This document shows, piece after piece, positions 8,018 to 16,431 of a DNA stretch of 64,000 nucleotides (its first letter is position 1; every line of letters begins with the position of its first letter). Under the pieces are notes generated by a model. It made no database searches and was not told where the DNA came from. It saw only the letters and a list, made by a program, of their open reading frames with translations. Where the stretch lies: NCBI RefSeq assembly GCF_029893355.1, contig NZ_JARZAI010000029.1:1-64000 (forward strand), read 5' to 3'. This DNA is from Kitasatospora sp. MAA4. Its GTDB lineage: Bacteria > Actinomycetota > Actinomycetes > Streptomycetales > Streptomycetaceae. Position numbers and translations under genes: made by a program.

Positions 8018-8731
8018 GTGGGTGACAATGACGCCGTGGACCCAACCAGCCAGATCATCGTCGCCCTGGATTTCGACAACCGCCGAGCGGCTGAGGAGAT
8101 CGTCGACCGCCTGGGTGAGGAGTGCCGCTTCTACAAGGTCGGGCTGGAACTGCTCACGGCGGCCGGCCCCGACCTCGTCGAGCACCTCGTGGCCAAGGGC
8201 AAGGACGTGTTCCTGGACCTGAAGCTCTTCGAGATCCCGAACTCCGTCGCCGGTGCGGTCCGCGCCGCCGGAGCCCTGGGCGCCTCCATGGTGACCGTCC
8301 ACAGCATGGGCGGCACCGGCATCATGGCCGCCGCCGTTGCCGCGGCCCGCGACTTCCCACGCCTTCGCGTCCTGGCCCTGACCGTCGTCACCAGCATGAC
8401 CAGCACCGATCTCGCCGAAATCGGGGTCAACGCCTCGCCCCAGGAGCAGGTCCTGCGACTGGCGCAACTGGCGCAAGGCGCTGGCTGCCACGGCGTCATC
8501 GCATCACCGCAGGAAGCCGCGTCTCTTCGTGGTGTGCTTGGACCGAACGCGCTGGTCGTCACGCCGGGAATCACGCTTCCCGGTGAATCCCCAACCGAGC
8601 ACGCCCGGCCGGGAACACCCCGCGCCGCTATTGCCGCTGGCGCGTCGCATGTAGTCGTGGGCCGGACGATCACTGGTGCCGCCGACCCGGTGGCCGCACT
8701 GCGACTCGTCCGCGCCAACCTTGAGCCGTGA
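8018..8731 (+). CDS. pyrF: Orotidine 5'-phosphate decarboxylase, type I, with altered active-site residue
   Basis: A 237-residue TIM-barrel protein of the OMP decarboxylase family, which makes UMP from OMP. Barrel landmarks: I-I-V-A-L-D-F-D, F-Y-K-V-G-L-E-L, V-F-L-D-L-K, V-T-P-G-I and A-S-H-V-V-V-G-R-T-I. The catalytic stretch reads D67-L-K69-L-F-E72-I-P-N-S, where the family has D-x-K-x-x-D-I-P-x-T; the second aspartate (E. coli Asp76) is Glu. As far as I know streptomycetes use a longer type II PyrF for growth, so this may be an extra or specialised homologue, or a weakened enzyme. The GTG at 8018 has a weak site; GTG 8036 (preceded by GGTGGG) is an equally good start. It follows the IstB fragment by 56 bp. 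Confidence 0.8.
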   Translation: MGDNDAVDPTSQIIVALDFDNRRAAEEIVDRLGEECRFYKVGLELLTAAGPDLVEHLVAKGKDVFLDLKLFEIPNSVAGAVRAAGALGASMVTVHSMGGTGIMAAAVAAARDFPRLRVLALTVVTSMTSTDLAEIGVNASPQEQVLRLAQLAQGAGCHGVIASPQEAASLRGVLGPNALVVTPGITLPGESPTEHARPGTPRAAIAAGASHVVVGRTITGAADPVAALRLVRANLEP

Positions 8732-8901
8732 GCGGAGACGATCATCGGGCCGGGCCGTCGCACCGCTGCTGGCGCGGCCACGCCGACTGGCACCAACACC
8801 AGACCTGAGCAACCAACAAACCAGGGTCGCACCTGGGGAATAACATAGCTGATCGTCCCGGGCGTGCGCGGGGCGTTCGGTAAGGTTGGGGGTGTCTCAA
8901 C

Positions 8902-9316
8902 AACCCACGTGGTCGACACTCTGCGCTTCCTGGTCCCCGGCGAGATCGACCACGTGGACGTCCGCGCCCGGGTCCACCAGGGCCTGGTCGAGCACCTGGT
9001 GCTGACGCTCGGCGGTGACGGCTTCACGGCGCTGGGCATCATGAACCGGATGAGCGGCTCGACCGAGGAGGTCCTGGAGGTCTCCGGCGGCGACTCCAAG
9101 CGCGTGGTGGTGAACCTCGCGGAGGTCGTCGACCATCGCGGCCAGCCCACTGTTCGCCGGCGCGGCGACTGGGTCCCTGTCGCTCGCCAACGGGGTATCG
9201 AGCAGATCGTGGTGAGTTTCCTGGACGCGGTCCGGGCTGGCAAGACCGTGGATGCCCATGATGCGCTGCGTACCCATGAGTTGTGCGAGCTGATCGTGCA
9301 GCGGGTGGGGGAGTAG
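8902..9316 (+). pseudogene. Gfo/Idh/MocA oxidoreductase, C-terminal fragment (copy 1)
   Basis: The frame reads H-V-V-D-T-L-R-F-L, then V-E-H-L-V-L-T-L-G-G-D-G-F, R-R-R-G-D-W-V-P-V-A-R-Q-R-G and A-H-D-A-L-R-T-H-E-L-C, the substrate-binding C-terminal part of a Gfo/Idh/MocA-type sugar dehydrogenase. The NAD-binding Rossmann half is missing. It can be translated from GTG 8864, but 150 residues without the nucleotide site cannot be an active dehydrogenase. Two further 3' fragments of the same gene type lie at 26.1 and 31.2 kb, all sharing an identical last 42 bp. Confidence 0.78.
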
Positions 9317-9319
9317 CGG
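9278..9319 (+). repeat. 42-bp direct repeat, copy 1 (oxidoreductase 3' end)
   Basis: This segment, starting GAGTTGTGCGAG and ending GGGGGAGTAGCGG, is identical at 26237-26278 and 31353-31394. It covers the last codons and stop of the oxidoreductase fragment plus 3 bp. Just upstream the copies differ at many silent positions, so the sharp block of identity looks like a recombination or attachment core. Confidence 0.7.
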
Positions 9320-9400
9320 CCACGGGACTGCCCAAGGGCTGTCCCGTAACTGATCTTTGAGAGGGTCGAGGCAGGATCGGTCGGCCGCCGGTCAGTACCG

Positions 9401-9720
9401 CTACGCGGCCTGGAGGAGGCTGTGGAGGCGAGCGATGCCGAGCATGGCGTCGTGGACGCCGTCGCCCTTGAGGCGGCAGCTGCGAAGGATCTTCCAGTTC
9501 TTCATGCGGGCGAAGACGTGCTCGACGCGGGCGCGGACCTTCTTGTGATCGCGGGGATGAAGGTGACGCCGGCCTTCTCGGTTCTCGCCCGGGCACCCAC
9601 GATCATCTCCTTGAGTCGGCTCGTCGGACTCCCAGATGCTGACGTTGACCAAGGAACCCGTCGGGCGAGGTAGCCCAGAGATAGCTGATCAGGCCGGGCA
9701 GTTCAGGACGGGGCGACCGG
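9401..9720 (-). pseudogene. IS5-type transposase C-terminal remnant beside another scrap
   Basis: On the minus strand 9565-9403 reads H-K-K-V-R-A-R-V-E-H-V-F-A-R-M-K-N-W-K, then G-D-G-V-H-D-A-M-L-G-I-A-R-L-H, the very end of an IS5-group transposase. Just upstream (about 9720-9645, two frames) are L-P-G-L-I-S-Y-L-W-A-T-S-P-D-G-F and L-V-N-V-S-I-W-E-S, which resemble a DUF3291/monooxygenase-like piece; that second assignment is weak. Neither part is functional. The rest up to 9915 holds no gene I can support. Confidence 0.65.
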
Positions 9721-9915
9721 CGTGCATGGGGGGAGGTCGTCGACCTGGCGCAACCTCACGCCATCTTCCGCAGCGTGCCGAGAACCCAGTCGATCGGCGG
9801 CCCTGCGGGCGATCGATCGACGCGCTGTCCCGGCCGGACAGGTCGTCTCAAGCCCGGATGTTCTCCTCGCACGGCCAGGGATCTGTGACGACGGACGGCG
9901 AGCCGGGCCGCAGTG

Positions 9916-11463
9916 TCACTGCCTGGCGAGTGCGGCCTCCTCCCGATCCAGGTCGTGCTGGAGCGTTCGGCGGGTGGTGTCGCTGATCCGGTGCTCGTCA
10001 TACAGGCGGTGCAGTTCGGTGCTCTGAACGGCTATCACCTCGTGCCGCAGCTCGCGGTAGGTGGCGTCCACGGTGCTGCCGTCAGGGCCGTCGATGCTGT
10101 GGTCGAGGCGAGCGGTCAGGGCGCGCCGGACCCGGTCGATGACGGGTTCGGGCATGGCCTCCAGAGCGGCGAGGTCCTCGATATGGGCGAGGGCGGCGCG
10201 GTTGAGGGTGTCGCGGGCGTCGGCCTCCTCGCGGGCGGTGTGCTCGGGTTCCAGTGCCAGTCCGGAGTGGTTGACCACGGCCGCCAGGCTCAGGCCCTGG
10301 ACGACCAGGGTGAACACCACGACCGCGGTGGTCAGCACGAGGAGCAGTGGGCGTCCAGCCAGCGCGGTTCCGTTGTTCGTGGCGAGCGGGATGGACAGTG
10401 CGGCGGCCAGCGGCATGACGCCGCGGGTGCCGGCCCAGGTCACCACCCCGGCCACCCGCCACGACAGCCGCCCGCCGCTGGGCTTGACCGCCCGGGTGAG
10501 CGGCAGCGTCGACAGCACGCGCACGGCGATCAGCACGGCCGCCAGAGCCAGCGCCTGAAGAGGCCACCAACCGGCGCCCTCGGGCAGCCCCCGCACCAGA
10601 GTGGGAAGTTCCAGGCCGACGATGCTGAACACCACGCTCTCCAGAAGGAACACCACGACCGCGTAGACGGCGTGCAGTTGCAGGCGGATCCGGGCGTCGG
10701 TGAGGCGGTGTCCGGTCCGGCCGAGCAGGACTCCGGCGAGGACGACCGAGGTGATGCCGGAGGTGTGCGCGGACTCCGCCAGCACGTAGGCCGCGTACGG
10801 GGTGACCAGGGCGATCACGGTCTCCAGCACCGGGTCGGTGGTGCGGCGGCGGATCAGCCACACCAGGCCCGCGACGGCGGCCCCTATCAGGCTCCCACCG
10901 CCGCCGAGCAGCAGGAACTCCCCGCCGGCCGCGGGCAGGCTCACGGCGCCGCCTGTTGCCACGGCGATGCCGACGGCGACCTTGAACAGCACCAGGGAGG
11001 TGGCGTCGTTGAACAGGCTCTCGGCCTGGACAAGGACCTGGACGCGCCCGGGCAGGGCCAGGCGCCGGCCGAGCGCGGTGACCGCCACCGGGTCGGTGCT
11101 GGCCAGCACGGCACCGAGGACGAACGCCATGGCGGGCGGGAGGCCGGTCACCGCGACCGCCACGAAGCCGACGGCGGCGGCCGACGCGAAGACCAGCCCG
11201 AAGGCGAGGATCGTCACCGGCTTCCAGACCGTGCGCAGGTCGCGCAGCGACAGTTCCTCGGCGGAGGCGTACAGCAGCGGTGGCAGGACCACCAGTGCGA
11301 TGGTCTGCGGCGGTACGTGCAGCGCGGGCACGCCCGGTATCAGCGCGACCCCGAGGCCCGCCAGGACCAGCAGAGAGGGGGCGGGGATGCGCCAGCGGCG
11401 GGCGAAGGTGGCCACGGCGGTGGCCAGGACCACCAGGAAGAGGACGATTCCCACGGCGCGCAT
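9916..11463 (-). CDS. Na+/H+ antiporter, CPA1 family
   Basis: A 515-residue membrane antiporter, probably exchanging Na+ (or K+) for H+ for pH and salt homeostasis. About 12 hydrophobic segments are visible. The ion-binding region reads A-S-T-D-P-V-A-V-T-A-L and is followed by Q-A-E-S-L-F-N-D-A-T-S-L-V-L, the classic CPA1 pair with the N-D motif. A cytoplasmic helical tail of about 110 residues follows the last membrane segment. ATG 11463 is chosen because the protein then starts at the first membrane helix; an upstream in-frame start at 11547 would add a polar stretch. The carbonic anhydrase gene lies divergently 0.4 kb away, a pairing that would suit pH control, though a shared promoter is only inferred. 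Confidence 0.85.
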   Translation of the reverse strand: MRAVGIVLFLVVLATAVATFARRWRIPAPSLLVLAGLGVALIPGVPALHVPPQTIALVVLPPLLYASAEELSLRDLRTVWKPVTILAFGLVFASAAAVGFVAVAVTGLPPAMAFVLGAVLASTDPVAVTALGRRLALPGRVQVLVQAESLFNDATSLVLFKVAVGIAVATGGAVSLPAAGGEFLLLGGGGSLIGAAVAGLVWLIRRRTTDPVLETVIALVTPYAAYVLAESAHTSGITSVVLAGVLLGRTGHRLTDARIRLQLHAVYAVVVFLLESVVFSIVGLELPTLVRGLPEGAGWWPLQALALAAVLIAVRVLSTLPLTRAVKPSGGRLSWRVAGVVTWAGTRGVMPLAAALSIPLATNNGTALAGRPLLLVLTTAVVVFTLVVQGLSLAAVVNHSGLALEPEHTAREEADARDTLNRAALAHIEDLAALEAMPEPVIDRVRRALTARLDHSIDGPDGSTVDATYRELRHEVIAVQSTELHRLYDEHRISDTTRRTLQHDLDREEAALARQ

Positions 11464-11871
11464 CTGCGAAGGACCCCATGACGACGAACGGGGGCGCTGC
11501 CGCCGATTGCTGCAGCCGTCCCCCGAGCCGACCAGACTTCCCGGCACACCGTAGGTAATTTTATCGGGACTTTAGCGCGGCCCGACAGACCCCGGCTCGC
11601 AGCACCCGTGCCGGTGCCGCCACCGGTGCTGGAGTGGACGGGCGCCGACACACCGACGGCTTCGACCCGGCCTACTTCGACGCCAGGCAAGTCGGCGCCC
11701 AGCTGATGGACCCGAACTCCTGAACCGAGGCAGACGCCCGAGCCTCCGGCAGGAGAACGCGTGACCCTCGGAGGATCGACCGACTACCGATCATCGGGGT
11801 GGGAGCGGCTGCAGAAGCCTTCGAGACCCGTGGGAAATGGTGGAGGTGCGGGCAGGCCGTAACCTGCCGCC
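11464..11871. other. Divergent intergenic region, antiporter / carbonic anhydrase
   Basis: It contains an unusually AT-rich patch (about 11553-11575), probably promoter DNA for the antiporter. A short plus-strand frame ending at 11722 with G-F-D-P-A-Y-F-D-A-R-Q-V could be a gene scrap; I do not recognise it. Confidence 0.35.
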
Positions 11872-12510
11872 ATGAACGATGATCGAGTGACTATCCACGG
11901 GGCCGTGGAGACACTGCTGGCCGGTAACGGGCGGTTCACGGCGGCCGCCCCCGCACACCCGAATCAGGACGCCGCGCGCCGCGCCGAGACCGCCCCGGCC
12001 CAGAGCCCGTTCGCCGTGTTGTTCGGCTGCTCCGACTCCCGGCTGGCCGCTGAGATCATCTTCGACCGGGGGCTGGGTGACCTGTTCGTGGTCCGCACCG
12101 CCGGCCACGTCCTGGGTCCCGAGGTGCTGGGCAGTATCGAGTACGGGGTGAGCGTGCTGGGCTGCCCGCTCGTCGTGGTTCTCGGCCATGATGCCTGCGG
12201 CGCGGTCGCTGCGGCCCGGGCGGCCGTGCAGGACGGGACTTCGGCGGACGGGTACGTGCGGGACGTGATCGAGCGGGTGACGCCCAGCGTGCTGGCCGCG
12301 CGCGCCGCCGGCTACACCGAGGACTCGGACTTCATCGCCGAGCACATACGGCGCACCGTCGACCTGCTGATGGACCGCTCCCGCGTCCTGGCCGAGGCGG
12401 TGACCGCCGGCCGGACCGCCGTGCTTGGCTTGGCCTACCGCCTGGCCGACGGCACCGTGCGCCACGTCACCGCCCGTGGCCTGGACGAATCCGCCGTCCC
12501 CGCGCCGTAG
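11872..12510 (+). CDS. Beta-class carbonic anhydrase
   Basis: A 212-residue cytoplasmic zinc enzyme interconverting CO2 and bicarbonate. Ligands and catalytic dyad are visible: Cys53-Ser-Asp55-Ser-Arg, then His106-x2-Cys109 in G-H-D-A-C-G-A-V, with the family stretch V-V-R-T-A-G-H-V between them. The length is normal for the beta class. ATG 11872 follows GTAACCTGCCGCC, a weak ribosome site, but no better start exists. Bicarbonate supply for carboxylases, or pH balance together with the divergent antiporter, are the likely roles. Confidence 0.92.
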   Translation: MNDDRVTIHGAVETLLAGNGRFTAAAPAHPNQDAARRAETAPAQSPFAVLFGCSDSRLAAEIIFDRGLGDLFVVRTAGHVLGPEVLGSIEYGVSVLGCPLVVVLGHDACGAVAAARAAVQDGTSADGYVRDVIERVTPSVLAARAAGYTEDSDFIAEHIRRTVDLLMDRSRVLAEAVTAGRTAVLGLAYRLADGTVRHVTARGLDESAVPAP

Positions 12511-12700
12511 GCGTCCACCGCGTCATCCTGCTGACAAGCCGATTACTGCCGTGGGCCCACCAGGCCAACGGTCCTAGCGGCACAGCAGACAGGCTCGTCC
12601 GAGCTGGAGGGTGCCTTCAACGGCGAGGGTCGGCTGCCGCCTGGCATGGGATACAGCGAAATGCGGCTTTGGCAGATGCCTTACGGGGCAAAGGAGTTGC

Positions 12701-13177
12701 GTGGAGACGATCACGGCCGGTGTGACCGGGCAGGCCTGGTCCGAATTCGTGGCTGGTCGCCCCGCCGTGCTCTACCCGAAGGCGGCGGCGCCGGATACGG
12801 GAGGGCTGCTCACTGACGGCTGGTCGCAGCAGAACGACTTCCAGAGCTGGGCCCGGCCGAACCCGGACTGGACCGCAGTGCTGGACGAGCATCGACTGCG
12901 GGTGACCCGCCTCGGCGAGCTTCGCTTCGAGGGCGAGCTGCCCGTCAGCTGGGAATGGCGCCGGGCGGCACGCACCCACCTCGCCGCCCTGAACACCACC
13001 GGGGCGTTCACCTGCCCCGCCGAGTTCAGGACGGCGGTCCGCACCAGGGCGCTGTTCCTGCTGGTCACGCCCCTGAGGCTCACGGGATGCCCGACCGGTG
13101 CCTGGCGGCGACAAAAAAACGGCACCACCGTGGCGGCCGCACGCCCCCTGGAAGGCTTCTCGGTACAGCGGGCTTGA
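12701..13177 (+). CDS. Hypothetical protein
   Basis: A 158-residue protein starting at GTG 12701, preceded by AAAGGAG at 4-5 bp. It is soluble, Trp/Arg-rich (W-S-Q-Q-N-D-F-Q-S-W, W-E-W-R-R-A-A-R-T-H-L) and has no signal peptide or membrane segment. Third codon positions are strongly G/C, so it is probably real. The C-terminal part becomes basic and low in structure (R-R-Q-K-N-G-T-T). I do not recognise the family. A good terminator lies 49 bp after the stop. Confidence 0.55.
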   Translation: METITAGVTGQAWSEFVAGRPAVLYPKAAAPDTGGLLTDGWSQQNDFQSWARPNPDWTAVLDEHRLRVTRLGELRFEGELPVSWEWRRAARTHLAALNTTGAFTCPAEFRTAVRTRALFLLVTPLRLTGCPTGAWRRQKNGTTVAAARPLEGFSVQRA

Positions 13178-13225
13178 CCGTCAGTCCCACCTCGGGATTT
13201 GGACATAGCCGGAGTCGACGACGGA

Positions 13226-13251
13226 CCGCCCCCGAGATGGGCCGGGGGCGG
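13226..13251. terminator. GC stem-loop terminator
   Basis: CCGCCCCCG, 8-nt loop, CGGGGGCGG form a perfect 9-bp stem between the convergent ends of the hypothetical gene (stop 13177) and the DUF6131 gene (stop 13298). It probably serves both directions. Confidence 0.7.
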
Positions 13252-13297
13252 CTGTGCCGTTGGTCCGGTGTGCGGTGATTCGGTGTTGTGGTGGCCG

Positions 13298-13453
13298 TTA
13301 CCAGTAGTGGCGGCGGCCGGCGACCTCGTGGCCGACTGCGCCCATGACCCACAGGATGAGGCCGATGAGGGCCAGGACGATGCCGATGGTCCACAGGATG
13401 GAGAGGCCGGTGACGAATCCGATGACGAGGAGGATGACTCCGAGGAGGATCAC
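13298..13453 (-). CDS. DUF6131-family small membrane protein
   Basis: A 51-residue two-helix membrane protein: V-I-L-L-G-V-I-L-L-V-I-G-F then W-T-I-G-I-V-L-A-L-I-G, ending G-H-E-V-A-G-R-R-H-Y-W. The G-R-R-H-Y-W tail is typical of DUF6131 proteins, which are widespread in actinobacteria and of unknown function. The GTG start at 13453 has ACGGAG about 6 bp upstream. Other genes around it (CsbD, PRC-barrel, small hydrophobic proteins) are of the osmotic or envelope stress type. Confidence 0.75.
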   Translation of the reverse strand: MILLGVILLVIGFVTGLSILWTIGIVLALIGLILWVMGAVGHEVAGRRHYW

Positions 13454-13608
13454 GATGAACTCCGTTTGTTGCTCCCCCCGTTGATACGGTTCTCCGCCTG
13501 TGCGGAGGCGTTGCTGCACCTTCCTGTTCCGTTTCTTCGGCTCTGGGGATGGCGACCTGCCCGTCCGGTCGCGCGTGGTGTCGGTCGCCCGCTGGGCGCG
13601 TGCCGGGG

Positions 13609-14313
13609 CTATGGGGTGGGCGTGAGCGTGGTGTTCAGGCCGGTGAGGAGGATGTCGAGGCCGCGTTCGAGTTCGGCGGCGCCGTCGTAGGACGTGAGGG
13701 TGGTGGCGAGGCCGCGCAGGAGGGGGAATTCGTCGGCCGGCAGTCGGTGCAGGCCCAGGCGCAGCAGGTCGTCGTTCTCCTCGGGGTTGTCGGCGTGCTC
13801 CCGCAGTTCGTCCAGGACATGGCCGTGGAGCAGTGCGAACAGGGCGCGGTAGACGTGCAGGGCGTCGGCGTCGGTGAAGCCGGCTCGGGTGAGGAGGGTG
13901 AGGACGGCTTCGAGTGGGCGCAGGGTGCCGCGGGGGCGCAGTGCGAGCGGGGTGGCCAGCGGGCGGGTGACCAGGAGCGGTACGACGTGGGGGTGGGAGA
14001 GTACGAGCCGGCGGTACTGGCGGGCGACGGCGCGTAGTTGGGCGGTCCAGTCGGCGTCGGTGGGGTCTACGGCGAGTTGGTCGAGGACGGTCTCGGCGAC
14101 GCCGTCGAGCAGGGCCGCCTTGTTCGGTGCGTAGCGGTAGAGGCTCATCGGGTCGTGGTTGAGTGCGCGGGCCAGGCGGCGCATGGTCAGCTTCTCGATG
14201 CCGTCGCGGTCGATGATCTCCAGTGCGCACGCGAGCATGCGTTCCCGGCTGAGCTTCCCGCTCGGGGGCGGGTCGCATTCCTGGAGCGCCGGGTCGACCG
14301 GGTGCTTGGCCAT
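13609..14313 (-). CDS. TetR-family transcriptional regulator
   Basis: A 234-residue repressor-type regulator. The N-terminal HTH (about residues 20-70) reads R-E-R-M-L-A-C-A-L-E-I-I-D-R-D-G then L-T-M-R-R-L-A-R-A-L-N-H-D-P-M-S-L-Y-R-Y, and the helical C-terminal part resembles the TetR_C class. It is divergent from the coiled-coil membrane protein gene at 14439, with 125 bp between start codons that hold a TAGAC/GTCTA dyad. By the usual TetR arrangement it probably represses itself and that neighbour. Ligand unknown. Confidence 0.88.
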   Translation of the reverse strand: MAKHPVDPALQECDPPPSGKLSRERMLACALEIIDRDGIEKLTMRRLARALNHDPMSLYRYAPNKAALLDGVAETVLDQLAVDPTDADWTAQLRAVARQYRRLVLSHPHVVPLLVTRPLATPLALRPRGTLRPLEAVLTLLTRAGFTDADALHVYRALFALLHGHVLDELREHADNPEENDDLLRLGLHRLPADEFPLLRGLATTLTSYDGAAELERGLDILLTGLNTTLTPTP

Positions 14314-14372
14314 CTCACACCTTCTCTGCCGGCGGTGGCACCGGCGAAGATGAAGTTCGTAGACCTACGGTG

Positions 14373-14386
14373 TAGACACGAGTCTA
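14373..14386. promoter_or_regulatory. Candidate TetR operator
   Basis: TAGAC-ACGA-GTCTA is a perfect 5-bp dyad in the divergent region between the TetR gene and 14439. A further GTAGAC lies upstream at about 14359, giving spaced GTAGAC repeats. Position and symmetry suit a TetR site; binding is inferred. Confidence 0.45.
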
Positions 14387-14438
14387 GTCCAGGAGTTGAC
14401 TGGAGGCATACGACGCAGATCCCCTCTTGGAGTGCGTC

Positions 14439-14972
14439 ATGATCATTATTCTGGGACTCATCCTCCTTGTCGTCGCGGCGGTCGTCGCGGTGGCCGGAAT
14501 ATTCAGCAACACCGGCAGCGCGCACGCGCTCACCAACGCCTTCACGGTGTTCGGGCACCACATGACCGGCTCCACCGGCACGCTGTTCCTCTACGGCATC
14601 ATCGTCGGTGCCGCGGGCATGCTGGGGCTGGGCCTCCTGCTGACCGGCGCGCGCCGCGGCGCCGTCGCACGCCACGGACTGCGGCACTCCCGCCGTGAGA
14701 CGGCGGCCGTCCGCGAGCACCGCGACGAGCTGGTCGAACAGCGCGATGGCGCCCGCGCGCAGGCGACATCGGCCGCCGAGGAGCGCGACACGCTCGCCGA
14801 ACAGCGCGACGACCTGATCGCCCAGCAGGACCGTGCGGGCGAGCAGACGGTCGGCACACCCCTCAGCCCGCCGCCACCGGGAAACAACGCCCCGCACGTC
14901 GACGACGAACCGGTGTCCGGCAACGGGCACCGCAGGCCGCACCTGCTCGGGCATCGCTCCGGCTCCCGCTAG
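14439..14972 (+). CDS. Membrane protein with coiled-coil tail
   Basis: A 177-residue protein with an N-terminal membrane helix (I-I-I-L-G-L-I-L-L-V-V-A-A-V-V), a second one around residues 45-65, and a cytoplasmic tail with heptad-like repeats: E-H-R-D-E-L-V-E-Q-R-D, E-E-R-D-T-L-A-E-Q-R-D-D-L. The last 45 residues are Pro/Gly/His-rich and probably disordered. ATG 14439 has TTGGAG upstream. It is divergent from the TetR gene and 37 bp before the CsbD gene, so likely cotranscribed with it. Function unknown; envelope stress is a guess from context. Confidence 0.7.
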   Translation: MIIILGLILLVVAAVVAVAGIFSNTGSAHALTNAFTVFGHHMTGSTGTLFLYGIIVGAAGMLGLGLLLTGARRGAVARHGLRHSRRETAAVREHRDELVEQRDGARAQATSAAEERDTLAEQRDDLIAQQDRAGEQTVGTPLSPPPPGNNAPHVDDEPVSGNGHRRPHLLGHRSGSR

Positions 14973-15009
14973 GCCGGGTACGGCACGACTCACGAAAGGC
15001 AGTCGAACC

Positions 15010-15183
15010 ATGAGCGTCACCAAGAAGGTCGCCCACAAGGCCGAAGCGGTCAAGGGCGGCGTGAAGAAGACCGTCGGCCGCGCCACTGGCGACCGCACCC
15101 TCGAAGCGGAAGGCCGGGCCGACCAGATCAAGGGCGACACCAAGCAGGCCGGCGCCAAGGTCAAGGACGCCTTCAAGCATTGA
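15010..15183 (+). CDS. CsbD-family stress protein
   Basis: A 57-residue hydrophilic, Lys-rich protein. It has the CsbD pattern K-A-E-A-V-K-G-G-V-K-K-T-V-G and A-D-Q-I-K-G-D-T-K-Q-A-G-A-K-V-K-D-A-F-K. CsbD proteins are abundant small proteins induced by general or osmotic stress (sigma-B type regulons); their molecular role is unknown. ATG 15010 is preceded by GAAAGG. It follows the coiled-coil membrane gene by 37 bp. Confidence 0.88.
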   Translation: MSVTKKVAHKAEAVKGGVKKTVGRATGDRTLEAEGRADQIKGDTKQAGAKVKDAFKH

Positions 15184-15373
15184 CCGACCCGGGACTCACC
15201 GACTCACCGAGCGCGGCAGCCCGAGGCGTTACATCGGGGAATCCGAACAGGGAGTACGGCATGACCAGTCGTTCCATTCCACATTTATGTGCTCGCGTCC
15301 ACCCGCCGCGACATCGGGCTCACGCGGGCCTCCTAGTCACCTGGCCGGATCTCCCTCGCCCGGCGCGAGGCGA

Positions 15374-15538
15374 TCAGCGCTGCGCGCGTCCGCGCCGGGT
15401 GAGGCGCGTGCCGAAGAAGGCCACGTCGGCGACGAGCAGGACGGTGCCGATGACCAGCAGGAACAGCAGTCCGTGGGCGACAGCGCCGATGATGCCGAGG
15501 GCGACCGCGATGATGATCACGAGCAGGAACAGGGCCAT
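15374..15538 (-). CDS. Small hydrophobic membrane protein
   Basis: A 54-residue protein with two membrane segments: L-F-L-L-V-I-I-I-A-V-A-L-G-I-I-G and L-L-F-L-L-V-I-G-T-V-L-L-V-A-D-V, then a basic tail T-R-R-G-R-A-Q-R. ATG 15538 has GAGGAGG about 10 bp upstream. It lies 32 bp downstream of the PRC-barrel gene on the same strand, so they form a likely two-gene unit. Such proteins are common next to stress genes in streptomycetes; function unknown. Confidence 0.65.
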   Translation of the reverse strand: MALFLLVIIIAVALGIIGAVAHGLLFLLVIGTVLLVADVAFFGTRLTRRGRAQR

Positions 15539-15570
15539 GACGGGGATTCCTCCTCGGTCGGGTGGGGCGC

Positions 15571-15927
15571 TCACCGGCGGGCGAGTTGCCGTTCGCCGCC
15601 GGCGCCGGGCTGGTAGGTCAGGTCGTAGTGCCGGAAGATGGCTTCCTCGTCCTCGGCGGGCAGGATGTCGTCCGTGCCGATCGCGGGGCAGTCCTTCACC
15701 AGTGCCTTGTCGTAGACGACCTTGACGTAGGTCGGGCCGACGGTCGCCCCGTCGAGGGGAACGAACACCAGCCGATGGCGGGTCGGCAGCCCGGTCTGCA
15801 CAGTGGCCATGGCCGGCTCGTCGGTGCTGGTGTCGACGTAGATCGCTTCCAACGTGCCGATCTTGTGGCCGCCCGCGTCGACGACGTCATGGGTGCGCCA
15901 CTCGCGGATATCGCCTACCTGGATCAC
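15571..15927 (-). CDS. PRC-barrel domain protein
   Basis: A 118-residue soluble protein with a PRC-barrel-like N-terminal domain: V-I-Q-V-G-D-I-R-E-W-R-T-H-D-V-V-D, G-H-K-I-G-T-L-E-A-I-Y-V-D, R-L-V-F-V-P-L-D-G-A. PRC barrels are small beta folds found in the photosynthetic reaction centre H subunit and RimM, and as free proteins in stress operons. GTG 15927 has GGGAG 5 bp upstream. The C-terminal tail (D-E-E-A-I-F-R-H-Y-D-L) is conserved-looking. First gene of a unit with the small hydrophobic protein. Confidence 0.75.
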   Translation of the reverse strand: MIQVGDIREWRTHDVVDAGGHKIGTLEAIYVDTSTDEPAMATVQTGLPTRHRLVFVPLDGATVGPTYVKVVYDKALVKDCPAIGTDDILPAEDEEAIFRHYDLTYQPGAGGERQLARR

Positions 15928-16316
15928 CGTGGCTCCCTTCACACCGCCCCGCCAGTCAGGCGGCTCGGCCTGTGGCCTCCACCTTTCATCGTGCCCCCCA
16001 CAGCGGGTGGACACCAGCCATCGCATCCGTTCCCGCCACCCGAGCAGCAGGAAGTCGTCCTCCCGGCCGGAGGCTGGGTCCGCTCCACGCACCGGCCTGC
16101 CGGACGAGCGCTTGCAGCCCGCGAGCGGCTGCGCCCTCTCCCGGCTCGGGCGGCATGAGCGGACGCGCCGCTGCGCACACTGCGCGCCGACCTCGCAGAG
16201 CACATCCTGCCGCCGGATCCTGATCCAGTTTCTGGATGGCTACGATCTGCAGTCCGGCCATCCCCAGCCACCGTAACTCTCGGTACGGGCCAACCTTCGC
16301 CTGTCGTTGGCGTATC
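15928..16316. other. Intergenic stretch without a supported gene
   Basis: Open frames exist on both strands but none has a ribosome site or a recognisable domain. It separates the PRC-barrel unit from a decayed TnpB 3' end. Confidence 0.4.
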
Positions 16317-16431
16317 CCACGCGTGGTGACGCGGTCGTCGATCTGCCAGAACACGGATCGTCCCAGGTACGCGAGGAGCAGTTGTCGCCGTCGACGGACA
16401 GCCACCTGGTCGCGTTGCTTGTTGTCGGACG

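Noticed and set aside
9913..11481. A 522-codon plus-strand reading frame opposite the antiporter gene
   Set aside because: Gln/Gly/His-rich composition with no domain; the minus strand encodes a clear CPA1 antiporter with ion-binding motifs. Antisense frame from GC-biased third positions.
13298..14278. A 326-codon minus-strand frame spanning the TetR and DUF6131 genes
   Set aside because: Its first 270 codons are an Arg/Pro/Thr-rich alternative frame of the TetR gene; only the last 51 codons (DUF6131) are real.
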